From: an uncultured Lachnospiraceae bacterium
GTDB taxonomy: Bacteria > Bacillota > Clostridia > Lachnospirales > Lachnospiraceae
DNA: 32,188 nt
NCBI GenBank assembly: GCA_946616835.1
Contig: CAMOJK010000022.1
Location: 1-32,188 of the forward strand
Reading direction: 5' to 3'
The notes below the pieces were generated by a model. It did not search any database. It saw only the letters and a program-made list of their open reading frames with translations, and had not been told where the DNA came from. Positions 31,216-32,188 of this stretch are shown piece after piece; position 1 is the first letter of the stretch; every line of letters begins with the position of its first letter. The position numbers were made by a program, and so were the translations under genes.

Positions 31216-32188
31216 TTAATCCGCAACATCCACGCTGCTTCCGACATACTCCATGTAGTTTGCAGCTTCCGTTATGTAGGAAGTACCATTCTTTACATCT
31301 TTTCCTTCTATGACGCTCATATTCTTTCCGGAATAAATGATAGTCACAGCCGATTTATTCACAGCCACCTTTCCGTTGTCCTCGGAAGCCGTCAGTATGT
31401 ATTTCTCACCGTTCTCATCCGTGAATACCGCCTCATTGGGAACGGCAATGCAGTTTTCCTTTGAATATACGGAAAACTCCGCTTCGGCATTCATGCCTAT
31501 CCGGATCTTTTCATCGGGACTGTCAATTGTCACGGTCACCTTGTAATCCGCATCTTCGCCGGAGGTATCGGTCTTGCCGGAAGCATTCTTATATGCGGAT
31601 TCGGCAACACGTCCGACGCTGCCGCCGTATGTGTCCGAATTATCTGCCTTAGGTGTGACAAGTACCGACATATTCTCGGAGATACTGTTTATATCCTTCT
31701 CCGGTACTTTCGCTGTAAGCACCAGATCTTTGGTATCTTCTATAACAAATAGCACTCCGGTAGAGTTTTCTCCCACTTCGATATTTACCGCCGTTACGGT
31801 TCCGGAAAAATCAGCCAGGATCTGGGCATCCAGAAGCTTTTTCTGGAGCTGCGCCATCTGTATTTCTTCAACTGTAAGATCCCCTGTAATCCTTGCCTGC
31901 TCGATTGCATCCGCACTTAAGGCCCTCGCATTTTCCAGAGCCCTTACCGCTGCATTATAGGCAGTCTGGGCAGTTATGTAATTAAGCTCCGCATCCTCTG
32001 CACTCTTGGCATAATCAGCCAGGCGGATGTCACTCTGGCGCAGAAGATTTTCCCTGCTCTGTACTGCCTGAACATATGCAAGGTTTGCACTGTCCACCGC
32101 ATCCTCGGCTTTTTCCTTTTCTATATCGCTTACTCCATGCTCGTCATCCAGCTCGCTCTGCATGGACTTTGCCTGCTGTATTGCATTG
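31216..32188 (-). CDS. HlyD/MacA-type membrane-fusion adaptor (5' end outside window)
   Basis: The frame is open to the right edge, so the N-terminus with its membrane anchor is missing; 323 residues are visible. They begin in a long coiled coil (AKSMQSELDDEHGVSDIEKE to about residue 120). A lipoyl-like half (LLDAQILADFSGTVTAVNIEVGE) and the beta-barrel domain (VLTAKVPEKDINSISENMSV; KVTVTIDSPDEKIRIGMNAEAEF) follow. The last part is the membrane-proximal domain (IAVPNEAVFTDENGEKYILT). Such adaptors couple MacB-type ABC transporters to the outside. An ATG at 32163 is internal, not the start. The stop is followed by a 60-codon open extension. Confidence 0.9.
   Translation of the reverse strand, partial: NAIQQAKSMQSELDDEHGVSDIEKEKAEDAVDSANLAYVQAVQSRENLLRQSDIRLADYAKSAEDAELNYITAQTAYNAAVRALENARALSADAIEQARITGDLTVEEIQMAQLQKKLLDAQILADFSGTVTAVNIEVGENSTGVLFVIEDTKDLVLTAKVPEKDINSISENMSVLVTPKADNSDTYGGSVGRVAESAYKNASGKTDTSGEDADYKVTVTIDSPDEKIRIGMNAEAEFSVYSKENCIAVPNEAVFTDENGEKYILTASEDNGKVAVNKSAVTIIYSGKNMSVIEGKDVKNGTSYITEAANYMEYVGSSVDVAD

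Overview
The window looks like a chromosomal segment of a Gram-positive Clostridia member, most likely Lachnospiraceae. The grounds are moderate GC, strong AGGAGG-type ribosome binding sites, the style of the long FtsX-type ABC permease, and occasional TTG/GTG starts. The family assignment is inference; no rRNA or marker gene is present. Every gene I can support lies on the minus strand, so the operons read from right to left.

Right end (about 32188-27607): a three-gene MacAB/HlyD-like export cassette, made of a membrane-fusion adaptor (5' end outside the window), a LolD/MacB-type ATPase and an 887-aa FtsX-type permease. A 146-bp AT-rich gap follows and probably carries the promoter of the next operon.

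The rest (27460 to 1, continuing off the left edge) is one long co-oriented gene cluster for a contractile injection system (CIS) of the extracellular-CIS / phage-tail type. It opens with a 69-aa protein of unknown function, a double-AAA ATPase (Afp15/Pvc15 position) and a 599-aa eCIS-associated protein. Five envelope proteins come next: a 282-aa protein with a C-terminal membrane anchor, an 801-aa polytopic protein with a degenerate class III nucleotide-cyclase domain, a membrane-anchored MORN-repeat protein, a TolC-family coiled-coil protein, and a 948-aa single-span surface protein. The virion-like genes then follow: the Pvc16-like cap (DUF4255), a 255-aa beta-domain protein, a PAAR-like DUF4280 tip, one sheath, one major tube, a tail-assembly chaperone pair that appears to be joined by a -1 ribosomal frameshift, a second tube-family protein fused to about 13 aromatic repeats, a coiled-coil tape-measure candidate with a perfect 267-bp tandem duplication, two paralogous CIS-tube/Pvc7-like adaptors, a gpD-like hub, a gp5/gpV-like spike, and the baseplate wedge gp25 (3' end outside the window).

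Read together, the parts suggest a contractile injection machine co-expressed with a dedicated membrane/cell-surface module. That module may anchor the particle in the envelope or sense when to fire it, rather than simply releasing it by lysis. No tail fibre, baseplate J-like protein or recognisable toxin lies in the window; those genes would be expected past the left edge. No tRNA, rRNA, CRISPR array, insertion sequence or integrase was seen.
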